Assembly (NCBI RefSeq): GCF_048565625.1
Contig: NZ_JBLZUR010000002.1
Coordinates: 1,674,001 to 1,738,000 of the forward strand
Length of the DNA stretch: 64,000 bases
DNA from: JBLZUR01 sp048565625
Lineage (GTDB): Bacteria > Pseudomonadota > Alphaproteobacteria > Sphingomonadales > Sphingomonadaceae
Reading direction: 5' to 3'
The translations under genes and the position numbers were made by a program. Below the pieces are notes generated by a model that searched no databases, was not told where the DNA came from, and worked only from the letters and a program-made list of their open reading frames with translations. Of the stretch, positions 25,763-33,935 are shown piece by piece. Each line of letters starts with the position of its first letter. Positions within the stretch are counted from its first letter, which is position 1.

Positions 25763-28407
25763 CAGGCTTCTGGAAGAAGCCATTCGAGCGCGAACTCCTC
25801 TGCGATCTCGGGCGTCACCCCCACTTCGGCGCGCGCGAAGTTGCTCAGCATCTGTCCCGCGCGTCCGCCCGCCCGCTGGCGCTGGAAGGAAAGGTTGACG
25901 GCGGTATTCACCACATAAACCGCCGCCGGCCAGTCGATTTCCTCAAGCGGACGCCCGACCTCCTCGGCCGTCAGCCGCCAGTTGGCATGCGGCCCGAGCA
26001 GCGCCTGCACCACATCGTCCACATCGGTCTGGTGCAGCATGGGGATGCGTTCCGGGTCCAGCAGGACCACCGCCGACGTGCCGCAGACCCGTTCGAACGG
26101 CACGCTCCACGCGCCGGGTACCATGGCAAGCCGCCGCGCCGTCCAGTCGAGCGCATAGCCTTTCTGGATTACGAAGCCGGGCTTAACGCCCTGCGCCCGG
26201 ATGTAGCTCACCAGCCGGTTGGAGACGAGGTCGTCGGCATCGACGGGCATGAAATATCCGCCGCCGCCCGCCCGCATGCGGTGGAAGATCAGCCGTCGTT
26301 TCCACATCTTGTCGGCCCGGAACTCGCTCGGCTTTGCGGCCGGTGCGCGGTCGGACACGATGAAGGAGACGCGGGGGTCATTCAACTCCGGCACCTCCGG
26401 CCGCTCATGCCCCGCCACGACGACACGGAAGTGGGGATCGTCCTGCGCCAGGATCGCGCGCAGGCAGTTGCGGAAGACCGCTACGGTACGTTCCCAATCC
26501 TTCGACGCCTGCGCCGATATCAGGCTGATCCCGAACCAGAATGGCGGGCGATCAGTCCACACTCGCGGTGACCCTTCCGAGGTCTCCGCTCCCTCGGAAA
26601 ACCAGGCGTCCACACCGTCCAGGTCCACCGCCATCTCGGACGGGACCGCATAGCCGTAGCTCGCCGGCAACGCGGGGAGCGGCAGCGCGCCATCCACCAT
26701 CCGCGCCGCATAGCTGTCCACCCAGGCCGCCTTGTACCGCGTCCGCACGGGCGAATAGCTCTCCACATTGATCGCGGTCGGCCCGCTGCCGGTAAGCGAG
26801 GCATCGCCCAGGAAGCCGATCGAGAGGGGCAGCGACAGCGTCCTGATCGCACCGGATGCGAACAGCAGATCCGCCCGCCGCGCATATTCGAAGTCCGCGT
26901 CAGCCCGCACCGCATCGAAATAGCCGAGCCGGGGCAGCGCCTCGGCCCGGATGAACAGCGAAGACGGATTAAGATGGCTGAACCCGCGCGTCCAGCGCCG
27001 CAGCGGGATCGACCCGTCCGGCCGCATCCGCAGCCAGGACGATTTGGACAGCACGACATCCGGATTCGCGGTCATCAGCGCGACCTGGCGCGCGATCCGC
27101 TCCGGGTGGCTCCAGTCATCCGCATCCTGAAAGGTGATAAAGGCCCCGCGAGCCTGCACCATCGCCCTGTTCCGAGACAGATAGGTCCCGATATTCCCAC
27201 GATTCGGCAGCAGCCGGATACGCGGATCGTCCGCCATCTCCCGGGCCACGATCTCGCGCGTCGTGTCACCGCTGGCGTCATCGACGACGATGATCTCGAT
27301 GTTCCGGTAGCTCTGGTGACGCAGCGAAGCGAGCGCAGCGGCGATCGTTCCTTCCGCGTTGAACGCGGTGACGATCACCGTCACGAGCGGCCCGACCGGA
27401 CCAGGTTCGGCGACAGTCAGGTCACTGGCGATCGCCGTCACGTCGATCGCCTCCCCTCGCTCGAAGCGCGGTGCAGCAAGGCTATGCGCCGCGTAGTATT
27501 CGCGGAGCGGCTCCTGCGCCGCGACCAACCCGCCTTCCGCCCGCGCGATGTTGTACTCGGCGATCAGCGGCTCCGCTCCGAAGCCCGGTCGGCGCGTCTG
27601 GATCGCCCGTGTCGCGCGCACCCCGCGCTGCTGCAACCGCAACATGATATGAAGGATGGTGTAGGCCTGCGACATGCGGACCCGTTCCGCCTCAACTGCA
27701 TCCAGCACGTCGAGCGCTGCCGCCGGGTCGCTCGCCCAGAACAGATCCGCGAACAACAGGCGCGGATCGGGATCGGGGGGCGCGGCGAGAGCGGCGAACG
27801 CCCACCAACTCTCTTTCGCCCCCGCGTAATCGCCGGTCTTGACCTGCGCAACGGCGAGCTTTTCGAGCACCACACGTCGCGATGCCGGTGAGAGGTCCGT
27901 ATCGGCAAGCAGGCGCGTGCCGTGTTCGACCGCGCGATCCGCGAGGAAATACTCGCTGGCGATCACGAATGCCGCCAGATCACCGAGCACCGGCTCGTCA
28001 CGAAAGCGGCTCGCAAGTTCAAGCAGTTCACGGCCGTTCTTCCGGCCATATGCCGCCATCAGCGCCGCCGCGCGGGGCGCAAGCAACGGGCTGCCCAGCG
28101 GAGCAGCGGCCTTCGGCTGGCCCCCCGCGAGGCGCAGGGGCACGGTCTTGAGCGGCAGCTTGCGCGCGGGATCGTCCGCCAACGCCCCCGCCACATCCTC
28201 AACCTTGGCGATCTTCTCCCGCAGAAGCCGGGCAAGCCGCGCCGGACGCCAGAGGAACCGACGCCCCTCCAGCCGCTTCAGCGCAAGTGCGAGAACATCC
28301 TTATAGCCGCCTGAGAGACCGGCCAGATAGCGGCCAAGCGGATCGAGATCGCCAGCGCCCTCAAGCGGTGCCTGCCCGGCTTTGCCGCGCTCCTGCCCGT
28401 CACCCAT
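25762..28407 (-). CDS. Two-domain glycosyltransferase (GT2-like) protein
   Basis: A ~881-residue protein starting at ATG 28407 after GGGGGAAG. Residues ~1-330 are helical and tetratricopeptide-like (AVAQVKTGDYAGAKESWW), followed from ~335 by a GT2 domain: VTVIVTAFNAEGTIAAALASL, IIVVDDASGDTTREIV and FQDADDWSHPERI (DxD-type metal motif). A second GT-A-like region around ~600-860 carries VVVAGHERPEV and YFMPVDADDLVSNRLVSY. So one polypeptide appears to hold two transferase domains. It is coupled to the DUF6492-like gene. Substrates unknown; surface polysaccharide synthesis is likely. Confidence 0.85.
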   Translation of the reverse strand: MGDGQERGKAGQAPLEGAGDLDPLGRYLAGLSGGYKDVLALALKRLEGRRFLWRPARLARLLREKIAKVEDVAGALADDPARKLPLKTVPLRLAGGQPKAAAPLGSPLLAPRAAALMAAYGRKNGRELLELASRFRDEPVLGDLAAFVIASEYFLADRAVEHGTRLLADTDLSPASRRVVLEKLAVAQVKTGDYAGAKESWWAFAALAAPPDPDPRLLFADLFWASDPAAALDVLDAVEAERVRMSQAYTILHIMLRLQQRGVRATRAIQTRRPGFGAEPLIAEYNIARAEGGLVAAQEPLREYYAAHSLAAPRFERGEAIDVTAIASDLTVAEPGPVGPLVTVIVTAFNAEGTIAAALASLRHQSYRNIEIIVVDDASGDTTREIVAREMADDPRIRLLPNRGNIGTYLSRNRAMVQARGAFITFQDADDWSHPERIARQVALMTANPDVVLSKSSWLRMRPDGSIPLRRWTRGFSHLNPSSLFIRAEALPRLGYFDAVRADADFEYARRADLLFASGAIRTLSLPLSIGFLGDASLTGSGPTAINVESYSPVRTRYKAAWVDSYAARMVDGALPLPALPASYGYAVPSEMAVDLDGVDAWFSEGAETSEGSPRVWTDRPPFWFGISLISAQASKDWERTVAVFRNCLRAILAQDDPHFRVVVAGHERPEVPELNDPRVSFIVSDRAPAAKPSEFRADKMWKRRLIFHRMRAGGGGYFMPVDADDLVSNRLVSYIRAQGVKPGFVIQKGYALDWTARRLAMVPGAWSVPFERVCGTSAVVLLDPERIPMLHQTDVDDVVQALLGPHANWRLTAEEVGRPLEEIDWPAAVYVVNTAVNLSFQRQRAGGRAGQMLSNFARAEVGVTPEIAEEFALEWLLPEA

Positions 28408-28429
28408 CCGCTTCCCCCTGGTCGGATGG

Positions 28430-28978
28430 TCAGGCGACCGCGTCGAAGCCCTTTGCGACACCCACCATGGCGGGGCGGAGCAACCGCTCCTTCAAGCGGT
28501 AACCCGCCTGCATCTCCTGCACGATCGTGCCGGCCGGTTGGTCGCTGGGGATCTCGACCATCGCCTGGTGGAGGTTGGGGTCGAGCGGCTGGCCCACCGC
28601 CTCGATCCGCGTGATGCCATTGCGGGCGAAGACGTTGTCCAGCTCCTTGCCGGTCATCTCGATGCCGGTCACCAGCGGCTTCAGCTTGGCATCGTCCTTC
28701 AGTTCGGCCGGAATCGCCTGCAACGCGCGGGCGAGATTGTCGGCCACCGACAGCATGTCGCGCGCAAAGCCGGTCGCCGCATAGGCGCGCGCATCCGCCG
28801 CGTCCTTCTCCAGCCGGCGGCGCACGTTCTGCGTCTCGGCGGCCGCGTAGAGGACTTTCTGCTTCAGCTCCTCGATCTCCGCCTCAAGCGCGGCGACCCG
28901 GTCGTGCTCGGCCACTTCCGGTGCGGCATCAGCCGTCTGCTCGCGGAGGTCGTCGGGGGTCGTCGTTTCGTCTGTCAT
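28430..28978 (-). CDS. grpE: Nucleotide exchange factor GrpE
   Basis: A 182-residue GrpE, the nucleotide exchange factor of DnaK in the heat-shock response. An acidic N-terminal region precedes a long coiled coil (EVAEHDRVAALEAEIEELKQKVLYAAAETQNVRRRLEKD), then the beta domain with DNVFARNGITRIEAVGQPLDPNLHQAM and QEMQAGYRLKERLLRPAMV, characteristic of the family. It overlaps hrcA by 4 bp (ATGA), giving the usual hrcA-grpE operon. Confidence 0.97.
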   Translation of the reverse strand: MTDETTTPDDLREQTADAAPEVAEHDRVAALEAEIEELKQKVLYAAAETQNVRRRLEKDAADARAYAATGFARDMLSVADNLARALQAIPAELKDDAKLKPLVTGIEMTGKELDNVFARNGITRIEAVGQPLDPNLHQAMVEIPSDQPAGTIVQEMQAGYRLKERLLRPAMVGVAKGFDAVA

Positions 28979-30012
28979 GCCATCAACCTGGATAATGTCT
29001 GTGCGGTGAAGTCCACGATGGGCACGACGCGGGCGTAGTTCAAGCGCGTCGGCCCGATCACACCCACCACGCCGACAACGCCGCCGTCACCACGATAGGG
29101 CGCGGCGATAACCGAAGAACCGGACAGGGAAAACAGCTTGTTTTCCGACCCGATGAAGATCTTGCACCCCTGCCCCGCCCGCGCGCTTTCCAGCAGCTGC
29201 ACGATAGCCTCCTTGTCCTCCAACTCGTCGAGGAGCTGGCGGACGCGGTCGAGGTCGGCGGCGGCCTCGGGATCGATCAGGTTCGCCTGCCCGCGCACGA
29301 TCAGCACCGGCCGCGCCGAATTGTCGCGGGACCAAACCGCCAGCCCTCGCTCGACCAGATCGCGCGAGACATTGTCGAGGAGCGCGCGCTCGGCCGCAAT
29401 CTCGCGCTCCATGCGCCGCTGCGCCTCGCCCAGGGTCAGCCCACCTAGGCGCCCGGTGATCCAGTTCGCCGCCTCGTTCAGCGCGATCGGGTTCAGTCCC
29501 TCGGGCAGCTCGACGACCCGGTTCTCGACGGAACCATCGCTCCCCACCAGCACAGCGAGCGCCTGATCGCGCGACAGGGGCACGAAGCTGAACTGGCGCA
29601 ACACCGGCTCGCGCTTCGGCACCATGACGATCCCGGCGCAAGCCGACAGGCCGGACAGCATCGCGCTCGCCGCCGCCAGCGCCTCTTCGACCGGCCCTGC
29701 CGAGGCCATGCGCGCCTCGATCGCCGCTCGGTCCTCCGGCGCGATCTCCGCCGCCTGCATCATCCCGTCGACGAACAGGCGCAGCCCCGTCTGCGTCGGC
29801 ATCCGCCCGGCCGAGGTATGCGGCGCCGCCAGCAGGCCCAGCTCCTCCAGATCCTGCATCACGTTGCGGATCGAGGCGGGCGACAAATTCAGCCCCGACA
29901 GGCGGGAGATCGTCCGCGACCCCACCGGCGCGCCGGTGCCGAGATAGCTTTCCACCACCACGCGAAACACATCGCGGGCGCGCGACGACAGCTCGGCGAT
30001 TGGCGGTGTCAT
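28975..30012 (-). CDS. hrcA: Heat-inducible transcriptional repressor HrcA
   Basis: A 345-residue HrcA, the repressor that binds CIRCE elements before groESL/dnaK-type operons. The winged-helix N-terminus contains RDVFRVVVESYLGTGAPVGSRTISR and SPASIRNVMQDLEELGLLAAPHTSAGRMPT, both diagnostic. C-terminal half fits the GAF-like effector domain (GDGGVVGVVGVIGPTRLNYARVVPIVDFTA). No CIRCE inverted repeat is visible in the 77 bp upstream, so control of this operon may instead be by a heat-shock sigma factor. Confidence 0.97.
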   Translation of the reverse strand: MTPPIAELSSRARDVFRVVVESYLGTGAPVGSRTISRLSGLNLSPASIRNVMQDLEELGLLAAPHTSAGRMPTQTGLRLFVDGMMQAAEIAPEDRAAIEARMASAGPVEEALAAASAMLSGLSACAGIVMVPKREPVLRQFSFVPLSRDQALAVLVGSDGSVENRVVELPEGLNPIALNEAANWITGRLGGLTLGEAQRRMEREIAAERALLDNVSRDLVERGLAVWSRDNSARPVLIVRGQANLIDPEAAADLDRVRQLLDELEDKEAIVQLLESARAGQGCKIFIGSENKLFSLSGSSVIAAPYRGDGGVVGVVGVIGPTRLNYARVVPIVDFTAQTLSRLMA

Positions 30013-30047
30013 CCTGTTAAGATAGGGCAGCTAGAACGCGGCAACAA
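30012..30047 (-). promoter_or_regulatory. Candidate heat-shock-type promoter of hrcA
   Basis: On the minus strand the short hrcA upstream region holds CCCTATCTT, similar to the alphaproteobacterial sigma-32 -10 element, 7-15 bp before the ATG, with TTGTTGCC/TTGCCGC upstream as a weak -35. Transcription would start at or next to the ATG, giving a leaderless or near-leaderless mRNA. The match is partial. Confidence 0.3.
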
Positions 30048-30089
30048 TTCGGCATTTTCGCCGCCGGGGGGATCGGGCCGGAACGGGGC

Positions 30090-31202
30090 ATGGCAGCGCG
30101 TCAGATCGAAACACACACCGCGCTGCGCGGTGTCGCGGCGCTGATGGTGGTCGCCTATCACCTGCAGTTCGGCGCCGGCTATCGCCTCCCGCTCGAGACG
30201 GTGACCCCGTTCTGGGAACGCGGCTACCTTCTCGTCGATCTGTTCTTCGTGCTCAGCGGCTTTGTCATCAGCTATGCCAATGATGCGGATCGCGCGCGGC
30301 CGTTCACGGCGGGAGAGTACGGTCGCTTTCTGATGATGCGGATTGCGCGGATCTATCCCCTGCACCTTGCCTGCCTCCTCGCCCTCGCCGCGTTTGGCGT
30401 CGTTGTCGGCGCAGGCATGGAGCTGCTGCGCAACCACAGCGTCCCCATGCCCGGCGCATGGAGCGATTTTCTGATCCAGCTCGCGCTCCTCAACGCCTGG
30501 TTCGGCGGAGAGGGCTGGAACGTTCCCAGCTGGTCGATCAGCGCGGAGATGTTCGCCTATCTCGTCTTCCCGCTGATCGTCTCGTTGCGCGCGCGGAGCG
30601 GGGCCGTGACGATCGCCGCGCTCCTATCGCTCGCGGCCGTCTTCTACCTGTGGATCGCGGCAACGACGGGTTCGCTCGACATCGTCGTGGGCCTCGCGCC
30701 CCTGCGCTGCCTCGCCGGCTTCGTGCTCGGCATGTGCCTGTTCTACGGTCGCGAGGGTATCGCGCGGCTGGGCGAGCCTGTGCTTTCGATCCTGCAGCTG
30801 GCGGCACTGGCGCTCCTCCTGCTGACGCTCGCGCTCGGCTGGAACGATGTGGCGGCGGTGCCCGCCTTTGCCGTGCTGGTCGGCGCGACATGGACGGATC
30901 GCGGCGTTCTCGCCCGCGCGCTCGTCGGCCGTGTCAGCCTCTTCCTCGGCAAGATCTCCTACTCGATCTACCTGACCCATCTCGTCGTGCTCTATGTCTT
31001 CAGCTGGCGGCGCATCGACAGCCTGGCGGCGATCAACCCGCCCCTGATCCGCACGCTTTATCTTATCGGCGCGTTCGGGGTGGTCATTCTCGTCTCCACG
31101 CTCACCTTCCGTTATGTGGAGGTGCCCGCACGGCAATGGCTGTCGCGCCGAATTCTTCATCGTCGGGCGCGTCCGATCGAACAGGCGCCGCCCGCGCCTT
31201 AG
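30090..31202 (+). CDS. Acyltransferase 3 family membrane protein
   Basis: A 370-residue integral membrane acyltransferase (OafA/NodX-type, Acyltransferase_3). The N-terminal TALRGVAALMVVAYHLQFGAGY holds the conserved Arg and His of the family, LVDLFFVLSGFVISY follows, and about ten hydrophobic helices are spread through the protein; SISAEMFAYLVFPL is also typical. These enzymes O-acylate surface polysaccharides, lipids or peptidoglycan. Divergent to hrcA; upstream of rph but with a 60-bp gap. Substrate unknown. Confidence 0.92.
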   Translation: MAARQIETHTALRGVAALMVVAYHLQFGAGYRLPLETVTPFWERGYLLVDLFFVLSGFVISYANDADRARPFTAGEYGRFLMMRIARIYPLHLACLLALAAFGVVVGAGMELLRNHSVPMPGAWSDFLIQLALLNAWFGGEGWNVPSWSISAEMFAYLVFPLIVSLRARSGAVTIAALLSLAAVFYLWIAATTGSLDIVVGLAPLRCLAGFVLGMCLFYGREGIARLGEPVLSILQLAALALLLLTLALGWNDVAAVPAFAVLVGATWTDRGVLARALVGRVSLFLGKISYSIYLTHLVVLYVFSWRRIDSLAAINPPLIRTLYLIGAFGVVILVSTLTFRYVEVPARQWLSRRILHRRARPIEQAPPAP

Positions 31203-31265
31203 TGGTGGCGCCATGGGCAGCCTCCGTCTAAGGCGCGCGCCATCACAGACGAGAAGGACAGACCC

Positions 31266-31982
31266 ATGCGCCCATCCGGCCGCGCCCCCGATCAGATGCG
31301 GGCGATCACCATCGAGCCCGGCTTCACCAAGCATGCCGAGGGCTCCGTCCTGATCTCCTTCGGCGAGACCCGCGTGCTCGTCACCGCCTCGGTCGAGGAG
31401 CGGGTGCCGCCGTTCCTGCGCGGCAAGGGTCAGGGCTGGGTGACCGCCGAATACGGCATGCTCCCCCGCGCCACCCACAGCCGCGGCAGTCGCGAAGCCG
31501 CCAAGGGCAAGCAAACCGGTCGTACCCAGGAGATCCAGCGACTTATCGGCCGGTCCTTGCGCTCCGTGGTGGACATCACCCTGCTCGGCGAGCGTCAGAT
31601 CACCATCGACTGCGACGTGATCCAGGCCGATGGGGGCACCCGCACCGCATCGATCTCCGGCGGCTGGGTTGCCCTTCGCCTCGCCGTCGACTCGCTGATG
31701 AAGCAGGGCCTGATCGAGGTCGATCCGATCAGCCAAAAGGTCGCCGCCATCTCCTGCGGCATCTACGAGGGCACGCCGGTGCTCGACCTCGACTATATCG
31801 AGGACTCGAACGCCCATGCCGACGCCAATTTCGTCCTGATCGGCGACGGCAACATCGCCGAGGTGCAGGCGACGGCCGAGGGTGCGACCTATGACGAGGA
31901 GGCGCTGCTCCGCCTGCTCCGCCTCGCCCGCATCGGCTGTACGCAGATATTCGCCGCGCAGGACCGGGCGACCGGCCGGTGA
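31266..31982 (+). CDS. rph: Ribonuclease PH
   Basis: A 238-residue phosphorolytic 3' exoribonuclease that trims the 3' end of tRNA precursors. MRPSGRAPDQMRAITIEPGFTKHAEGSVLI, RGSREAAKGKQTGRTQEIQRLIGRSLR, TIDCDVIQADGGTRTASISGGW and DLDYIEDSNAHADANFVL are all characteristic. GAGAAGG precedes the ATG. The last four bases overlap the start of rdgB, an arrangement widespread in alphaproteobacteria. Confidence 0.98.
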   Translation: MRPSGRAPDQMRAITIEPGFTKHAEGSVLISFGETRVLVTASVEERVPPFLRGKGQGWVTAEYGMLPRATHSRGSREAAKGKQTGRTQEIQRLIGRSLRSVVDITLLGERQITIDCDVIQADGGTRTASISGGWVALRLAVDSLMKQGLIEVDPISQKVAAISCGIYEGTPVLDLDYIEDSNAHADANFVLIGDGNIAEVQATAEGATYDEEALLRLLRLARIGCTQIFAAQDRATGR

Positions 31983-32587
31983 CCCGCCGTCTCGGCCCCA
32001 GCAAGCTGGTCATCGCCAGCCACAACAAGGGCAAGCTGAAGGAGATCGCCGACCTCCTTCGCCCCTTCAGGATCGAGACCGTCTCCGCCGCCGAGATGGA
32101 CGTGCCGGAGCCGGAGGAGACCGGTGTCACCTTCTTCGACAACGCGGCGCTCAAGGCTCGCTTCTCGGCGGATCTCACCGGCCTGCCCGCGCTCGCCGAC
32201 GACAGCGGCCTGTGTGTCGATGCGCTCGGCGGCGATCCGGGTGTCTACACGGCCAATTGGGCGGAAACACCGAGCGGCCGCGACTGGAACCTCGCCATGC
32301 AGAAGGTCGAAGATGCGCTGCAAACCAAGGGGCCGGATGCGGGCCGCGACGCGCATTTCGTCTGCGTGCTGGCGGTCGCCTGGCCAGACGGCCATGTCGA
32401 AAGCTTCGAGGGGCGCGTTGATGGCACCCTCACTTGGCCGCCACGCGGCACCGTCGGCTTCGGCTACGATCCGGTGTTCGTACCCCTGAACGACACCCGC
32501 ACCTTCGCGGAACTCGACCCCGCGGAAAAGCACGCAATCAGCCACCGGGCCGACGCGTTCGCCAAGCTGAAGGCTGCGCTGTTCTGA
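31979..32587 (+). CDS. rdgB: XTP/dITP diphosphatase (non-canonical purine NTPase)
   Basis: A 202-residue RdgB/HAM1 pyrophosphatase that removes XTP and dITP from the nucleotide pool. It shows LVIASHNKGKLKEIADLLRPF, PEPEETGVTFFDNAALKA, LADDSGLCVDALGGDPGVYTANWAE and GFGYDPVFVPLNDTRTFAEL...KHAISHRADAFAKL. It starts at a GTG overlapping the rph stop (GTGA). An intergenic-type repeat lies directly after its stop, in front of hemW. Confidence 0.97.
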   Translation: MTRRLGPSKLVIASHNKGKLKEIADLLRPFRIETVSAAEMDVPEPEETGVTFFDNAALKARFSADLTGLPALADDSGLCVDALGGDPGVYTANWAETPSGRDWNLAMQKVEDALQTKGPDAGRDAHFVCVLAVAWPDGHVESFEGRVDGTLTWPPRGTVGFGYDPVFVPLNDTRTFAELDPAEKHAISHRADAFAKLKAALF

Positions 32588-32605
32588 CCGACACGCCCTC
32601 GACGG

Positions 32606-32667
32606 CCGTTCGCCCTGAGCCTGTCGAAGGGCCGGCGCTGGCGCTTCGACAAGCTCAGCGCGAGCGG
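32606..32667. repeat. Mirror-image repeat between rdgB and hemW
   Basis: Left arm 32606-32629 (CGTTCGCCCTGAGCCTGTCG core) and right arm 32644-32667 (CTTCGACAAGCTCAGCGCGA core) are 24-bp imperfect reverse complements (about three mismatches) separated by 14 bp. This is the well-known sphingomonad repeat family ending TTCGACAGGCTCAGGGCGAAC. Conceptual translation gives VRPEPVEGP, often wrongly annotated as the N-terminus of a protein. Confidence 0.85.
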
Positions 32668-32685
32668 GGTAGGAGGCACCTCAAA

Positions 32686-33831
32686 ATTGAGGCGGCACCC
32701 CTCGCCCTCTACATCCACTGGCCGTTCTGCATATCGAAATGCCCTTATTGCGACTTCAACAGCCATGTTCGCGACAGCGTGGACCAGGACCGCTGGCGCA
32801 CCGCCCTCCTCGCCGACCTCGCGCATGAAGCCCGCATCGGCCCCCAGCGCCCGCTGACCTCGATCTTCTTCGGCGGTGGCACCCCCTCGCTGATGCCGCC
32901 CGCCACCACCGCCGCCCTCATAGCGGCGGCCGAGCACCATTGGGGCTTCGCGCCGGACATCGAAATCACGCTGGAGGCGAACCCCTCCTCGGTCGAGGCC
33001 GCCCGCTTCGCCGATCTCGCCAGCGCCGGCGTAAACCGCGCCAGCCTCGGCCTACAGGCGCTCGACGACGAGACCCTTCGCTTCCTCGGCCGCGCCCATG
33101 ACGTGAACGAAGGCCTCGCCGCCCTCGCCATCGCGCAATCGGTCTTCAACCGCGTCAGCTTCGACCTGATCTACGCCCGCCCTGGCCAGACGCCGAAGGC
33201 CTGGGACGCCGAACTCGCCCGCGCCCTCGCCTTCGGCACCGGCCATCTCTCGCTCTACCAGCTGACGATCGAACCCGGCACCCGCTTCGCCACCCTCGTC
33301 GCCAACGGCACCCTCTCACCCCTCGACAACGATGCCGCCGCCGACCTATTCGAACTCACCCGCGCCCGCACCGGGGCGGCCGGCATTCCCGCCTACGAGG
33401 TCTCGAACCACGCCCGACCCGGTCAGGAGAGCCGCCACAACCTCGCCTATTGGCGCTACGACGACTATCTCGGCATCGGCCCAGGCGCACATGGCCGGCG
33501 CGGCGGCATGGCGACCGTGCGCCACAAGAAGCCCGAGAACTGGCTGAAGGCGATCGACGCGCGCGGCGACGGCCTGGTCAGCGAGGACGCGCTGACGCCC
33601 GAGGACCGTGCGACCGAGGCGCTGCTGATGGGCCTGCGGTTGGATGAAGGCGTCGAGCTGGACAGAGTTGCCCGGCGAAGCGGGGTGCCGGTCGAGCGGC
33701 TGGCCGATGATGCAGCAGTCGCACGCCTGACGCAGCAGGGGCTGGTTGAGAAGACTGCTTATCAACTCCGCGTTACGCCAAAAGGGATGCTTCTCTTAGA
33801 CGCCATACTTGCCGAAGTTGTGGCCCTCTAA
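32686..33831 (+). CDS. hemW: Radical SAM heme chaperone HemW
   Basis: A ~381-residue HemW (formerly HemN-like): ALYIHWPFCISKCPYCDFNSH carries the radical-SAM CxxxCxxC cluster, followed by FFGGGTPSLMPP, LEANPSSVEAARF and NLAYWRYDDYLGIGPGAHGR. It delivers heme to respiratory enzymes. The start is unusual. The open frame reaches back through the repeat into rdgB, but relatives begin about eight residues before YIHWPF. At that place there is ATT (32686) behind TAGGAGG with 9 nt spacing; no ATG, GTG or TTG exists in frame nearby. A CTG at 32584 overlapping the rdgB stop (CTGA) is the alternative, which would translate the repeat. Confidence 0.93.
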   Translation: MEAAPLALYIHWPFCISKCPYCDFNSHVRDSVDQDRWRTALLADLAHEARIGPQRPLTSIFFGGGTPSLMPPATTAALIAAAEHHWGFAPDIEITLEANPSSVEAARFADLASAGVNRASLGLQALDDETLRFLGRAHDVNEGLAALAIAQSVFNRVSFDLIYARPGQTPKAWDAELARALAFGTGHLSLYQLTIEPGTRFATLVANGTLSPLDNDAAADLFELTRARTGAAGIPAYEVSNHARPGQESRHNLAYWRYDDYLGIGPGAHGRRGGMATVRHKKPENWLKAIDARGDGLVSEDALTPEDRATEALLMGLRLDEGVELDRVARRSGVPVERLADDAAVARLTQQGLVEKTAYQLRVTPKGMLLLDAILAEVVAL

Positions 33832-33837
33832 CCTACC

Positions 33838-33927
33838 GTCATCCTGACGAAAATCAGGACCCATTCGCGCTACGTCACCCGCCGAACGCTGCGGCAAATG
33901 GATGCTGAATCAAGTTCAGCATGACGC
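33838..33927. repeat. Inverted repeat between convergent hemW and LpoA-like gene
   Basis: CGTCATCCTGA near 33838 pairs with TCAGCATGACG near 33917 with one mismatch, and inner segments (TCAGGACCCAT and ATGGATGCTGA) are also roughly complementary. It fills the 104-bp gap between two convergent genes and may act as a bidirectional terminator or be a REP/MITE-like element of the CGTCATCCTGAAC type. Confidence 0.65.
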
Positions 33928-33935
33928 GTAGAGGC

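Noticed and set aside
30013..30089. CIRCE element upstream of hrcA
   Set aside because: No TTAGCACTC-N9-GAGTGCTAA-like repeat could be found.
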